Shown here: positions 53,966-64,000 of the stretch, in pieces
Position numbering within the stretch: the first letter of the stretch is position 1
Layout: every line of letters starts with the position of its first letter
Assembly (NCBI RefSeq): GCF_041146795.1
Contig: NC_135186.1
Coordinates: forward strand, 38,434,854 to 38,498,853
Direction of reading: 5' to 3'
From: Maylandia zebra
Taxonomy: Eukaryota; Chordata; Actinopteri; Cichliformes; Cichlidae
Length of the DNA stretch: 64,000 nt
Translations under genes and position numbers: made by a program
The notes under the pieces: generated by a model
What the model was told of the DNA's origin: nothing
The model's database searches: none
Seen by the model: the letters and a program-made list of their open reading frames with translations, nothing else

Positions 53966-55940
53966 TCCCCTGCAGCTGAGCCAGGGACCACACCTCCGCA
54001 CAGTCACACTCTGGTTTCCTGCCCTCTTTCCACAGCCGTCACCTCCTCCCGCCTCCGAACTAAGAGTGGGCTGATACTGCAGATGAAAAACCAGCACTCA
54101 CTTCATCACTTCTGACCAATATTATGTGAAACAAACTTCATGCCTACTTTTATTTTTCTCACTTCCTCTTTTTAATCATGTTGCACTGCTCAGTGTTTCC
54201 TTTTTGTATTTCAGTGTGGATTTATTAATGCTGCTGTTTATAAGCTGCACAGCAGGGAGATTAAAGGCTGATCTTAAAGATCCTTTCACGCAGACCTTCC
54301 CATGGCTCATTTAACTCTGAACCATCATTTCACTGAATGGTTCTGCAAACAGGAGACACCGACGGCTGTGCAAAGCTTTTATTCTGCACTTCCTTATTCT
54401 CTGTGGTCTGTAGGGCTGTCATTGGTTGGGTCAAAGGTCAAACTCACTGAGCTTTAACTGTGGGATGTTTTAGTCCATCTGCTTCTTATTCGGTGAGTGA
54501 GAAACTATTGTCCTGTTTTCTCTCAGTGGAATTTGTTTGAGCACATCGTTGCTGCAGATATCAGCCTGCTGCAGGAGGCCACGCTTCCACACTCCTGAGA
54601 GTGCTGCGCTGAACTCCCTGTGCAGTGACAGGAGTTGTTTTACATCAGGGCTAATTAGCCGGATATGAAGAAGCAGGCAGACAAATCCGATCAGCGAACT
54701 CTCCTGAGCTTTAAAGGTTTATCGGGTTTCAGAGTGAGAGCCACCGACGGGAGAATGGGGAGAGGAAGAAAGACAAAGATAATGAGCAGCTACAAACACA
54801 CACTGAGGAGGAAACAAGCAGCAGGAATACATTTTGGATTATTAGAAGAACTGCTCATGCTTTTCTGGACATTATGATTCCTTTCATTTTTGCTAATAAT
54901 GAAACAGCAGCAGTTAAGTGAACTGCAGCCATTCTGCTACTGTGTGTGTGTTGTTTCAGTGCTCATCGGACTGATTTCATTCACTGCTGAATCAGAGAAA
55001 CTGTGAGTGAATGAAGAGCTTCTGATTGTTGCGTCTGCAGTCTCTTCCTGTGTATGATGACCAAGAACTAGCTCAGCACTAATAATCCCCCAGAGGATGC
55101 AGACTAGTCACAGAGGTTCATCTCATCATTCGTTGAACAAAGTTCACTTCAGTCACCATAAACCTCTTCCGGAGGCTTTTCATGAGCTACCTCTCACAGC
55201 TGCACGTCACCACTTTTGAAGCAGGTTTTTCTGTTTTTGCTTTTCAGCTCATACATCATGAGAAGTCCTCCTTTAATCGCTGATATCAGGGCTGCACTCA
55301 TTATTACACAGACTCAACATCCTAAAGTTTATTTCACAAATGAAATGAATGACATTTGTGTTCCTATCATACCCTCAATTACACAGTTACACAAGCTAAG
55401 GTGCAGTGTTGGGGCTGAGGATCATAGGTCCATAGGTGCCTTAGAAGGGATACTATAACTGTATACTAGTATACTAGACTGCAAGAATTATATGTTTACA
55501 ACAGTGATTTTAAAAAAGCAAAGAAAATTAAAAATGAAGTTAGTTTAAAGCAGTGAGGACACACACACACACAGACACACACTGTATTACTTTTATTGTT
55601 CACACATGAAGACGCAGTAAAGTTAAAACCAGTCAAAGAGACATCAGAGTGGTCGTCACAGTGATGCTGCTATAGAAACATGAACAGGTAGAAAGAGCCC
55701 GGCTGCTCATCAGCTTGTTACCTGTTGGAGGTCAGGCTCTGGCTGCTGGACTGGAGTCTGCACACTCAGCTTTAACATCACTCTGGGTTCTTGGCTAGCT
55801 TAGTGTTAGCATGCTGTCTGTACAGATGTTAGCAGTGTAATACAGATGTTTCTGTCCTGGCCTGGTTTGCCTTAGTGAGAACTTCTCTGAGTAATGACAT
55901 AATTGTAACTATAATGTTATAACTGATTTTAGCACAGTAC
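53966..55940. other. No gene recognised
   Basis: About 2 kb without recognised coding or repeat structure, apart from a short (CA)n at 55560-55582. Confidence 0.35.
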
Positions 55941-55944
55941 TATG

Positions 55945-56367
55945 TGTTACAGGCATGGCCCCTTAAGGATGAAACATCATGGGAAATGTATTTCGAGTAG
56001 AATATGTGGGACTGCCCCTCCCGTTGTGTGTGTGAGCGTGAGGGAGAGAGTCGGAAAAAGAGGTTCGAGTAGCTACTGAGGAAAACGGCAAAGGAAAGCA
56101 TAAAAGCATAATAACTCCCACAGGAGCCAAGGGGTGTGTCTGCGGTGCCATTGTAAGTAAGCTGTTAAGAGTCATCTGTACACGGTCTTCGCGCCTCTGA
56201 AGTAATAAAGTTTCGGTGAAGCAGCTTTCCAGTGCCCCTCTCCGTCTCTTCAATAGCAAAGTTGGCCTGCGCAGTAAGCTAGTTACCGGCTACAAGCCAG
56301 TCACAGAACCCGACGTATTAGCCAGAGGTCTCTTTGCTATGGAGCCACAGACCTGGCTGAGGTAACA
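55945..56367 (+). mobile_element. Candidate ERV solo LTR (TGTTAC...GTAACA)
   Basis: 423 bp bounded by TGTTACAGGCATGG and GCTGAGGTAACA. It has a TATA-like 'gcataaaagcataa' at about 56097 and AATAAAG at about 56202 followed by a GT/C-rich region, as in retroviral LTRs. Termini match the style of the ERV LTR at 32885. Flanks TATG and CATG match in three of four bases, so the target duplication is not clean. Confidence 0.55.
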
Positions 56368-56369
56368 CA

Positions 56370-57160
56370 TGTTACATTACTGTGTTACTGAAAAGTGTAA
56401 TGCGATTACAGTAATACACTGCTGCACCCACACATTACACCCAACTCTGCTGAAATGTAAAGCAGTGCCTCGAATGGCAGGAGTCACATAACGCAGCCAG
56501 GAGTCGAGCGTCAGCAAAGCTTCAGCAGGTCTGGAGGTGACTTTAATGGACCGGGTGATTAAGAGATGTAAACCAAGCAAACAGGTGTGTTTGCGTGAAC
56601 CAGGTGAGCGGCATGGTGAGACAGGTATCAGCATGTTGGCGAGGCCTCCTGAAAGTATCAAACAGTGAATTTGATGCTTTCATTGGGTTCTGTTTCTGCC
56701 ATCAGGACTCTATCTGTATGATGTTTTAGCTTCACGTTTGCACTGACGTATAAAACACGCGTCTTCGGACACGACGGAAAGGCAGACCTGAGGGTGATTC
56801 ACCGATGAGTCAGAGTGGTGCACTGAGGGAGATGACTGTGACTTATTGTCTTTGGTTGAGTGTCCGATGGAGGCTCTCTCCCAGCATGGCTAACAGGATT
56901 TGTGAGCGCGGTGGTACAGCTCAGTAAACAAAGAAATCATCCACTCCTCCACACTAACAAGGAGAGCTAACAAGTCCCCATAGACCCCGACCCCGTTCAC
57001 CTTGTAGCTCCTGAAGGCAACAGGCAAATCATTTAGTGATCCAATCTCCTTAATTCCCACCAAGACTGAAAAAAAAACTGCAATGAAAACGATCATTATT
57101 AAAAAGATAATCATCCAATTCAGCGCATCATATTGAATGAAGAATCAAATGATGGTTACA
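56370..57160. other. No gene recognised
   Basis: Ordinary sequence between the candidate LTR and DD35E element C. Confidence 0.3.
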
Positions 57161-57426
57161 TTACAGTTTTTGCCCGTTGCTTGAACACATTTTGCAAAAC
57201 TTCGCTCACTGTGCCAAAACTCCAAACACAAGTAAACATGACACAACACTGGGAAACATACCATTCACATCTGTGCCAAATTGAAACTCTACTCTCAAAA
57301 CCTAAACTCTGCTGTCAAAACCTAACATTCCTTTGTCAAAATGTAACTCTGTTGACAAAGTGACACATACTTGCATCATATGCAAACACTTACAGATCAG
57401 GGGAACACACTAGTCTACTTTATATA

Positions 57427-58100
57427 AAACATGTCACGGCCCAGCGGCACGAGGGAACAGGGATGGACACAGGTGCAGAAACCAACCCGGAAGCGAGGTG
57501 ACAGAGAACAAATGATTTATTTCCGCCCACAGGTAAACAAAGGTAAAAAACAAAGCGACGCCACCACACTAGTGGCGCGTAGGATTCGTAGGTGAATAAT
57601 GAGGGCGACCTAGACACCTCTAGGAGACGGCTGAACAGCGGGGGCAGCGGGGAGGTAGAAACAGGACTAGGTAGGGACCGGGGGCATTGGTTTCAGATGG
57701 AGGGGACAGGTGGAGCGGAAAGCCCGGAAGCGGTCGAGGCGTGGGGAAGCAGGCAGGTGAGCGGTGGGCCGGCAGGCCACGTTGTGTAAGCAGCAGGCGG
57801 CCCAGGTCCAGGAGGACGGGAGCGAGGGGAACGAGATCTCCACTCCGGGTGCTATCTCTGAGGACAAGAAAAAACAGGTGAGTCATCACACGGCGTCAGG
57901 ACAAGGTTTATGATGCTCCACTGAACTAACATGGGGATAGCAGATACTCAGGCGATGAATGGTTGAGAGCGCAGGTCTGATATACCGCTGGCACGATTGC
58001 TCACAGGTGGTCAGCCAGGGAGGAGCAACCGGACTCCGCCTAAAGGAGGAGGAGCCGCTGTCTGAGACCTGCAGGTGCCCAACCAGACCATGACAAAACA
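57427..58100 (-). mobile_element. Solo LTR with 5-bp duplication AAACA
   Basis: LTR 57432-58095 (664 bp), starting TGTCACGGCCCAGCGGC and ending CCAGACCATGACA, flanked by AAACA (57427-57431, 58096-58100). A second copy at 62533-63123 is the same sequence minus about 73 bp near 57859-57932. Minus orientation by similarity of its reverse complement start (TGTCATGGTCTGG) to the other LTRs. Confidence 0.92.
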
Positions 58101-58412
58101 CTGCAGTCTTTGATGTTCATTGTTTATTCAGAAGGCATATTTTCAGGAGACACATTTTCAAACAACCAAAAAAGCCAATAGGACTCAATATTGTACATTG
58201 CAGTACCATGAATTCAGATAAAGCAAAAAAAAAAACAAAAAACACAATACAGTAATAGAAAAAACACCATACTGTAAACAAAAAATCATGACAATTGTGC
58301 ATACGTGGGCTCATGGATCCCGCCGTCTGTTGGGGTCTGGCCACAGGACCTCATCAACATCGCAAGCAATGTCTTCTCCCGCTGGGCACTGGGGAAAATA
58401 TCCTCTTCCATG

Positions 58413-58985
58413 TCAAAACCATCCATGGATTGCTGTCACCTGAATGTCGCCGCAGGCCTGTTCCATTGCCTGCAGAAGAGGCATGCGGGCATGTAGTTGG
58501 CGGTCATATACACGCCATCTCCAAGCCGAAAAAAATTCCTCTATAGGGTTTAAAAATGGTGAGTAAGGGGGCAAGCATACTACTTCAAGTTGACTTTGGT
58601 TGGAGAACCAGGCCTGGACCAGAGCAGCCCGATGGAAACTGACATTATCCCATATCACCACAAACCTGGGCTGATCTGCTCTGTTCTGTACAACTATATC
58701 ATGGAGAGCATCTAGAAATGTGAGTATGTGTTGGCTATTGTATGGACCTAGTTTTGCATGATGATGCAGAAGCCCTCGAAGGCATATGGCGGCACATAAT
58801 GTGATGTTTCCCCCGCGCTGCCCTGGAACGTGCACAATTGCCCTTTGGCCAATTACATTACGACCCCGTCGTCTTGTTTTGCACAGGTCGAATCCAGCTT
58901 CATCAATGAAAATGAATTCATGAGGCTGTGCAGCTCCATCCATGGCCAAGATTCTCTGTAAAAAAAAAAAGAAAAAAGAGAACAT
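58413..58985 (-). pseudogene. Element C transposase, catalytic exon 3
   Basis: Same as element A exon 3: 'EFIFIDEAGFDLCKTRRRG', 'RFVVIWDNVSFHRAALVQ' and 'LPPYSPFLNPIEEFFSAW', DD35E. It ends at the same TGA after 'QVTAIHGWF'. The catalytic triad is intact. Confidence 0.85.
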
Positions 58986-59083
58986 ATTACTGCACTACAG
59001 TGCTACACATACAGAACCCTCACCCCATCACACAGGTACCTGTGTAGCTCTCAGAATGTATTCATGTGGTACTGATATGGTAC

Positions 59084-59360
59084 ATATTCAGCTCAAAGTC
59101 CTTTGACCCTGTCACTGTTCCTCTCAAATGGGACTCTGTAGAGCTGCTTCATGGTGATGCTGAGTTTTCCCAAGATGCGTCTGATGGTGGTGATGCTCAC
59201 ATGGTTTATGTTGTTGAACACTTGCCTGTCTGCAAGTATTTGCTTTCGTAGCTGGTGGAGACGCATAGCATTGTCTGCCCTCACTAGGTCCACAACGGCA
59301 AGTTCCTGCCGTTGTGTGAACAGGCGTTGGCGTCCTCCCCCAGAAGGTCTTCGAGTCATT
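59084..59360 (-). pseudogene. Element C transposase, exon 2 with stop and lost donor
   Basis: 'RMTRRPSGGGRQRLFTQRQ' to 'QLYRVPFERNSDRVKGL', then TGA where element A has CGA. About 75 bp including the splice donor have been deleted between two copies of AGCTGAATATGTAC that element A still has (about 47107 and 47181). Confidence 0.8.
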
Positions 59361-59616
59361 CTAGAGAAATACAACCACATATTGTCATCGGTTTGCTTAT
59401 TTTTCTTACAGTACTTCACTGTATATACTGTATCATCCACTGTACAACACTGTACTTCAATATAAGTAATCATGGTATGTTTCACAGAAACTACCACTTT
59501 GGCTGCAAAAGGAGCATTAGCACCCTGCAGTACCCTGCACACTTGATATGGTAACTGTAGAACAGTACTATAAAAACCATCTGAGTAGAGTAGAAGGCAG
59601 TGAGATGAAGACAGAC

Positions 59617-59816
59617 CTGTTTTCTAGTCGGAATTTTCTTATTACAGATGCCACTGTGAAGCGGCTTAGATGTGGGTGGACTCTCTGCCCAGCTTCCCTC
59701 ATAGTCAGGCCGTGGTTGATGACATGGTCCACCAAAGTTGCTCTTATATCATCAGAAATATGGGTCCGTGCATGGCCTCTTTGACCTCCTCCTCCTCTTC
59801 CTCTCCCTCCATCCAT
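59617..59816 (-). pseudogene. Element C transposase, exon 1 (uninterrupted)
   Basis: Starts MDGGRGRGGGG at 59816, then 'ARTHISDDIRATLVDHVIN', 'HGLTMREAGQRVHPHLSRF' and 'TVASVIRKFRLENR', ending in AACAG with a GT donor (59616-59615). It gives the intact structure of the exon that element B broke in element A. Confidence 0.8.
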
Positions 59817-60454
59817 GTTTGCAAAGTTCTTGAAATGGCTAAACTGAGGGCTTTTTGTGGTTGGCTAATTGGTGTTCAGTTTTGCAAGTAAGTGCCTTCA
59901 GGTGTATATTTGAGTGGTTGCAATTACCCGATGTGTTTTGTATTTTGGATACATGTGTTTTCCAAATGGCACCCTGAAATTTCATTTTGTGAACAAAGTG
60001 TCTTATGTATGAAATAGAGTGTAGTATGCAGGACCATGTGTGTTGCATAAAGGAGTAAGTGTGTTGCATAATTGCAACCAGAGTGCAAAGCAGCACTTTT
60101 GTTTAAGGTATGGGTACATGTGTTTGAGGTATGGTAACAAAAGCTTCAAGTTGTGTTACTTTAGTCTAAGCATGGGTTTATAGTGTTCAAGCAACGAGCA
60201 AAAACTGTAACGTCCACTGGAAGGAAAACTGGAGTTTTCATAGCTTTAAATTTTAAATTTTTTTTAATTTTGAGTCTGTGAAGAGAGGAATGTTGTTCCC
60301 GTCTGATAGAGGATTCTAGCAGCACCATGAAGCCTTTCCAGATGTTCTATAGGCTCTCATAGCCCCACCCTCCTCCGAGCACTGATACGAAGCTGGGCTC
60401 TTCTCCCTCTTCTCTTTAGTTTGAGGTGTCCATGTTTGGATGGGTCTGACCTCA

Positions 60455-60745
60455 GATCAGTCTTAAAGGATACGGCACTGTTTCTCCATCGTGGTCACGC
60501 ATGGGTTCTCCTCCACGTGATGGAGCTGTAACCTGCACATGTGCACTGCACGCCGAGCCGCTCGCAGACTCAGGTTTCTGGACGCGTTCCTGAGCCCGTG
60601 CACTGATTTATCACAGAGTGGCGTTTGAAGGTTATCGTCCTTGTCCCTGCGGAAGGAGATTCCTCCAGGTCCTCTGAGTATGCTGATGATGTCATGTTCA
60701 CAGTGAGGATCCAGTTTCTGCAGGTTGGTGAAGCTCTGCGTCTCT
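60455..60745 (-). CDS. Unassigned exon-like open frame
   Basis: A 93-codon minus-strand frame runs from the MITE boundary to a TAA at about 60463. It has normal-looking codon use and composition: 'ETQSFTNLQKLDPHCEHDI', 'ISILRGPGGISFRRDKDDN', 'GLRNASRNLSLRAARRAVH' and 'MCRLQLHHVEENPCVTTME'. Four Cys and a basic segment are visible. It could be the last coding exon of a host gene: a CTGCAG acceptor-like site occurs inside (about 60719), and the open frame reaches the TTTAG at the MITE edge. I do not recognise the family, and chance cannot be excluded. Confidence 0.35.
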
Positions 60746-61434
60746 AAAGCTACGTTCACACTGCAGGTCTTGATGCTCAATTCCGATTTTTTGATCAAAT
60801 CCGATTTTTTTGTCTGCTACATTACAAATAAAATGTGACAGCAAACGCGCTCTAGTGTGAACGCTCAAAGCGGCCCGCATGCGCAAAAGAAGACGTCACA
60901 CACAACGCGCTCTGTTTAGACCCAGAACAAACTATATTGTTTGACTGTTTCAGACTTTACGTTTCCCAGTTTTTGCTTTAAGCTATAAAGTTATTTTGTT
61001 AATTACATTTGGCTTAAAAATGATCCTTATTGCTGTTTTAGAGAGGAGCGCTGCTTCAAAGGATAGTTGCAGATTTCTGTCAGAATCTGCAGATTATACA
61101 GTACAAATAAAATGTTCATGTTGTCTTCCCAACAGTTTCACCGGATGGCCAGGAAGCGTTCGCGATGTTTTCTCCGGCGCTGATAATTGACGTCTGTCTT
61201 GTGTCAGTGACGTAAAAGACGGATTTAATGTCACATGACCATCAAACAGCAGTCGCTTTCTAAAACATCAGATATGTATCGGATTCAGTACCACATACGA
61301 AAGTGACCCAGGTCGGATTTGAAAATATCGGATTTGTGCCGTTCACACTGTCACACTGTGATCGGATATGGGTCACATAGCGTCAAAAAAGTCGGATTTG
61401 ATGCGCTTTCGCCTGCAGTGTGAACGTAGCTTTA
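60745..61434. mobile_element. MITE with long inverted ends, TA flanks
   Basis: Ends AAGCTACGTTCACACTGCAG (60747) and its exact complement CTGCAGTGTGAACGTAGCTT (61432), 20 bp perfect, continuing imperfectly into AAATCCGA words. TA flanks both ends (60745-60746, 61433-61434), suggesting a TA target, though TA could be part of the repeat. 686 bp, with AAAATCGGAT-like words inside. No coding capacity. Confidence 0.88.
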
Positions 61435-61446
61435 GATGTTCTTTTT

Positions 61447-62532
61447 CATATCTGTATGTACCTGTGTGTACCTGTGAGTAGATATGTGTACCTGTGAGAA
61501 CCTGTACGTACCTGTGTGTACCTGTGAGAACATGTGTGTACCTGTGAGAACATGTGCGTACCTGTGAGAACATGTGTGTACCTGTATGTACCTGTGAGTA
61601 CCTGTGTGTACCTGTGAGTACCTGTGTGTACCTGTGTGTACCTGTGCGTACCTGTGAGTACCTGTGTGTACCTGTGAGTACCTGTGTGTACCTGTGAGAA
61701 CCTGTGTGTGACTGTGTGTACCTGTGCTTACCTGTGTGTACCTGTGAGAACCTGTGAGTACCTGTGTGTACCTGTGCGTACCTGTGCGTACCTGTGTGTA
61801 CCTGTGAGAACCTGTGCGTAGCTGTGCGTACCTGTGTGTACCTGTGAGAACCTGTGCGTACCTGTGCGTACCTGTGTGTACCTGTGAGTACCTGTGTGTA
61901 CCTGTGAGAACCTGTGCGTACCTGTGTGTACCTGTGCGTACCTGTGTGTACCTGTGTGTACCTGTGCGTACCTGTGAGTACCTGTGTGTACCTGTGAGTA
62001 CCTGTGCGTACCTGTGCATATCTGTGAGTACCTGTGTGTACCTGTGCGTACCTGTGAGAACCTGTGTGTACCTGTGCGTACCTGTGTGTACCTGTGAGTA
62101 CCTGTGAGTACCTGTGTGTACCTGTGAGAACCTGTGCGTACCTGTGTGTACCTGTGCGTACCTGTGTGTACCTGTGTGTACCTGTGAGAACCTGTGCGTA
62201 CCTGTGTGTACCTGTGCATACCTGTGCGTACCTGTGTGTACCTGTGTGTACCTGTGCGTACCTGTGAGTACCTGTGTGTACCTGTGAGTACCTGTGCGTA
62301 CCTGTGAGTACCTGTGAGAACCTGTGCGTACCTGTGAGAACCTGTGTGTGCCTGTGTGTACCTGTGCATACCTGTGTGTACCTGTGTGTACCTGTGAGTA
62401 CCTGTGAGAACCTGTGCGTACCTGTGTGTACCTGTGCGTACCTGTGAGTACCTGTGAGTACCTGTGTGTACCTGTGAGTACCTGTGCGTACCTGTGAGTA
62501 CCTGTGTGTACCTGTGTGTACCTGTGAAAACC
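61447..62532. repeat. Minisatellite of about 108 ten-bp units (CCTGTGNGTA)
   Basis: Units are CCTGTGTGTA, CCTGTGAGTA, CCTGTGCGTA and CCTGTGAGAA in irregular order, with few other variants. All register is kept at 10 bp over 1.08 kb. Long frames of His-Arg-Tyr-Thr-Gln-Val type on the minus strand arise because 30 bp is three units without stop; they are not genes. The array resumes at 63124 after a solo LTR. Confidence 0.97.
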
Positions 62533-63128
62533 TGTCACGGCCCAGCGGCACGAGGGAACAGGGATGGACACAGGTGCAGAAACCAACCCGGAAGCGAGGT
62601 GACAGAGAACAAATAATTTATTTCCGCCCACAGGTAAACAAAGGTAAAAAACAAAGCGACGCCACCACACTAGTGGCGCGTAGGATTCGTCGGTGAATAA
62701 TGAGGGCGACCTAGACACCTCTAGGAGACGGCTGAACAGCGGGGGCAGCGGGGAGGTAGAAACAGGACTAGGTAGGGGCCGGGGGCATTGGTTTCAGATG
62801 GAGGGGACAGGTGGAGCGGAAAGCCCGGAAGCGGTCGAGGCGTGGGGAGGCAGGCAGGTGAGCGGTGGGCCGGCAGGCCACGTTGTGTAAGCAGCAGGCG
62901 GCCCAGGTCCAGGAGGACGGGAGCGAGGGGAACGAGATCTCCACTCCGGGTGCTATCTATGGGGATAGCAGATACTCAGGCGATGAATGGTTGAGAGCGC
63001 AAGTCTGATATACCGCTGGCACGATTGCTCACAGGTGGTCAGCCAGGGAGGAGCAACCGGACTCCGCCTAAAGGAGGAGGAGCCGCTGTCTGAGACCTGC
63101 AGGTGCCCAACCAGACCATGACAAAACC
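62528..63128 (-). mobile_element. Solo LTR inside the minisatellite, duplication AAACC
   Basis: LTR 62533-63123 (591 bp), same family as 57432-58095 but lacking about 73 bp. Flanked by AAACC at 62528-62532 and 63124-63128. The minisatellite continues on both sides, so it inserted into an existing array. Confidence 0.92.
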
Positions 63129-63222
63129 TGTGCGTACCTGTGAGAACCTGTGTGTGCCTGTGTGTACCTGTGCGTACCTGTGTGTACCTGTGAGAACCTG
63201 TGAGTACCTGTGTGTACCTGTC
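63124..63222. repeat. Right-hand remainder of the 10-bp minisatellite
   Basis: About nine further CCTGTGNGTA units right of the solo LTR, ending at 'cctgtctccctctg'. Confidence 0.9.
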
Positions 63223-63385
63223 TCCCTCTGTTTTCTCCGTGTGTCTCCCTGGCATTCACTTCCTGTTTTATTTTGGTGAGTTCCTTTATGTGTGGCTGTG
63301 GCACAGGTTTCCCTGGTCAGTTTTGTTTCTGAGGACAGTAAAAGACTTTTCTCCACACGATCATGTTTTTCTAACGTGTTTGATA

Positions 63386-63428
63386 ACACACACACATACA
63401 CACACACATACGCACACACACACAGACA
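63386..63428. repeat. (CA)n microsatellite
   Basis: About 20 CA units with occasional TA or GA. Confidence 0.9.
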
Positions 63429-63640
63429 CAGTGGTGTGTTGCCTGGAAACAGGTGACCTTGTGTTACCTGTCACAGCTTGTGGCTCTGACACGGACTGAG
63501 TCAGTGTGTTTGTTGTTCTTTAATTGTGTTCTCAGTTTATATGTACTCCATCCATCCTGTCCCTCTGGTCCAATCAGAGGGACAGGATGATCCAAACGCA
63601 GGGCTATGGAGCAGCGTGTTTGCAAATAGAAATTTCCAGT

Positions 63641-64000
63641 TACAGTTTTTGCTCGTTGCTTGAACACTATAAACCCATGCTTAGACTAAAGTAACACAAC
63701 TTGAAGCTTTTGTTACCATACCCCAAACACATGTACCCATACCTTAAACAAAAGTGCTGCTTTGCACTCTGGTTGCAATTATGCAACACACTTACTCCTT
63801 TATGCAACACACATGGTCCTGCATACTACACTCTATTTCATACATAAGACACTTCGTTCAAAAATGAAATTTCAGGGTGCCATTTGGAAAACACATGTAT
63901 CCAAAATACAAAACACATCGGGTAATTGCAACCACTCAAATACACACCTGAAGGCACTTACTTGCAAAACTGAACACCAATTAGCCAACCACAAAAAGCC
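63641..64000 (+). mobile_element. DD35E element E, left end, inverted relative to A and C
   Basis: TA at 63641-63642, then CAGTTTTTGCTCGTTGCTTG. The next 350 bp are the reverse complement of the right end of elements A and C. It shares 'cacttcgttcaaaaatgaaa' with A rather than the variant in C. The element continues beyond the window; its transposase would be on the plus strand. Confidence 0.9.

Larger units (their letters stand above)
57162..60209 (-). mobile_element. DD35E Tc1/mariner element C (carries a solo LTR)
   Basis: TA at 57162-57163 and 60208-60209; body 57164-60207. It is nearly identical along its length to element A but lacks nested B/D, so it documents the empty site. A solo LTR (57432-58095) inserted in its 3' UTR. 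Element length without the LTR is about 2.37 kb. Confidence 0.93.

Noticed and set aside
61373-62718. 392- and 428-residue minus-strand frames of HRYTQV-type repeats
   Set aside because: Explained entirely by the 10-bp minisatellite, and they run on into unrelated LTR sequence.

Overview
This is vertebrate nuclear DNA, almost certainly from a percomorph teleost, possibly a cichlid (an inference from repeat content). Signs include L2- and Rex1-like LINEs, a tRNA-derived SINE resembling cichlid SINEs, Penelope-like remnants, hAT MITEs with 8-bp target duplications, Tc1/mariner elements at TA sites, and many LTRs starting TGTCA and ending TGACA. I see no prokaryotic feature and no complete, expressed-looking multi-exon host gene. 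Most long open frames come from microsatellites or from dead or dying mobile elements.

Layout. 1-5.2 kb: sparse host-like DNA, a LINE-UTR-like repeat, a CpG-rich block with a minus-strand splice-donor match (possible first exon of a gene running left), and a long GT/CA microsatellite. 5.2-13.4 kb: an LTR, hAT debris, a truncated L2 with a target duplication, and a broken Gmr1-like Gypsy element (SCAN-like gag, integrase zinc finger following directly) pierced by a LINE, a DD41D mariner and a hAT MITE. 13.4-24.6 kb: mostly quiet, with LTRs, a SINE and MITEs. 24.7-31 kb: a 2.4-kb hAT element containing a LINE tail and a solo LTR, then a second, conventionally ordered chromodomain-type Gypsy pierced by a 1-kb hAT MITE. 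31-37.2 kb: a LINE interrupted by an intronless TIMM22 retrocopy beside an endogenous-retrovirus LTR, leader and proline-tRNA-type primer site; then a very young LTR retrotransposon (509-bp LTRs, one visible difference) whose single long ORF contains fourteen 39-bp repeats, each with a CACGTG E-box. 38-52.9 kb: PLE and L2 remnants, Rex1-like LINEs, and a LINE split by three Tc1/mariner-type elements nested inside one another, each at a TA. 53-57 kb: quiet, with one candidate ERV solo LTR. 57.2-64 kb: a second copy of the outer DD35E element carrying a solo LTR, an exon-like ORF, a MITE, a 1.1-kb minisatellite of 10-bp units with another solo LTR inside it, and the start of a third DD35E copy in opposite orientation.

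The genes do not form a pathway. The window is a stratified record of transposition: target duplications and split reading frames give the relative order of many insertions. The most notable items are the young repeat-coding LTR element, the triple-nested DD35E elements with spliced transposase genes, the TIMM22/ERV/LINE composite, and two Gypsy lineages with different pol orders in one locus. All homology calls are by recognition from the sequence; no database search was run.
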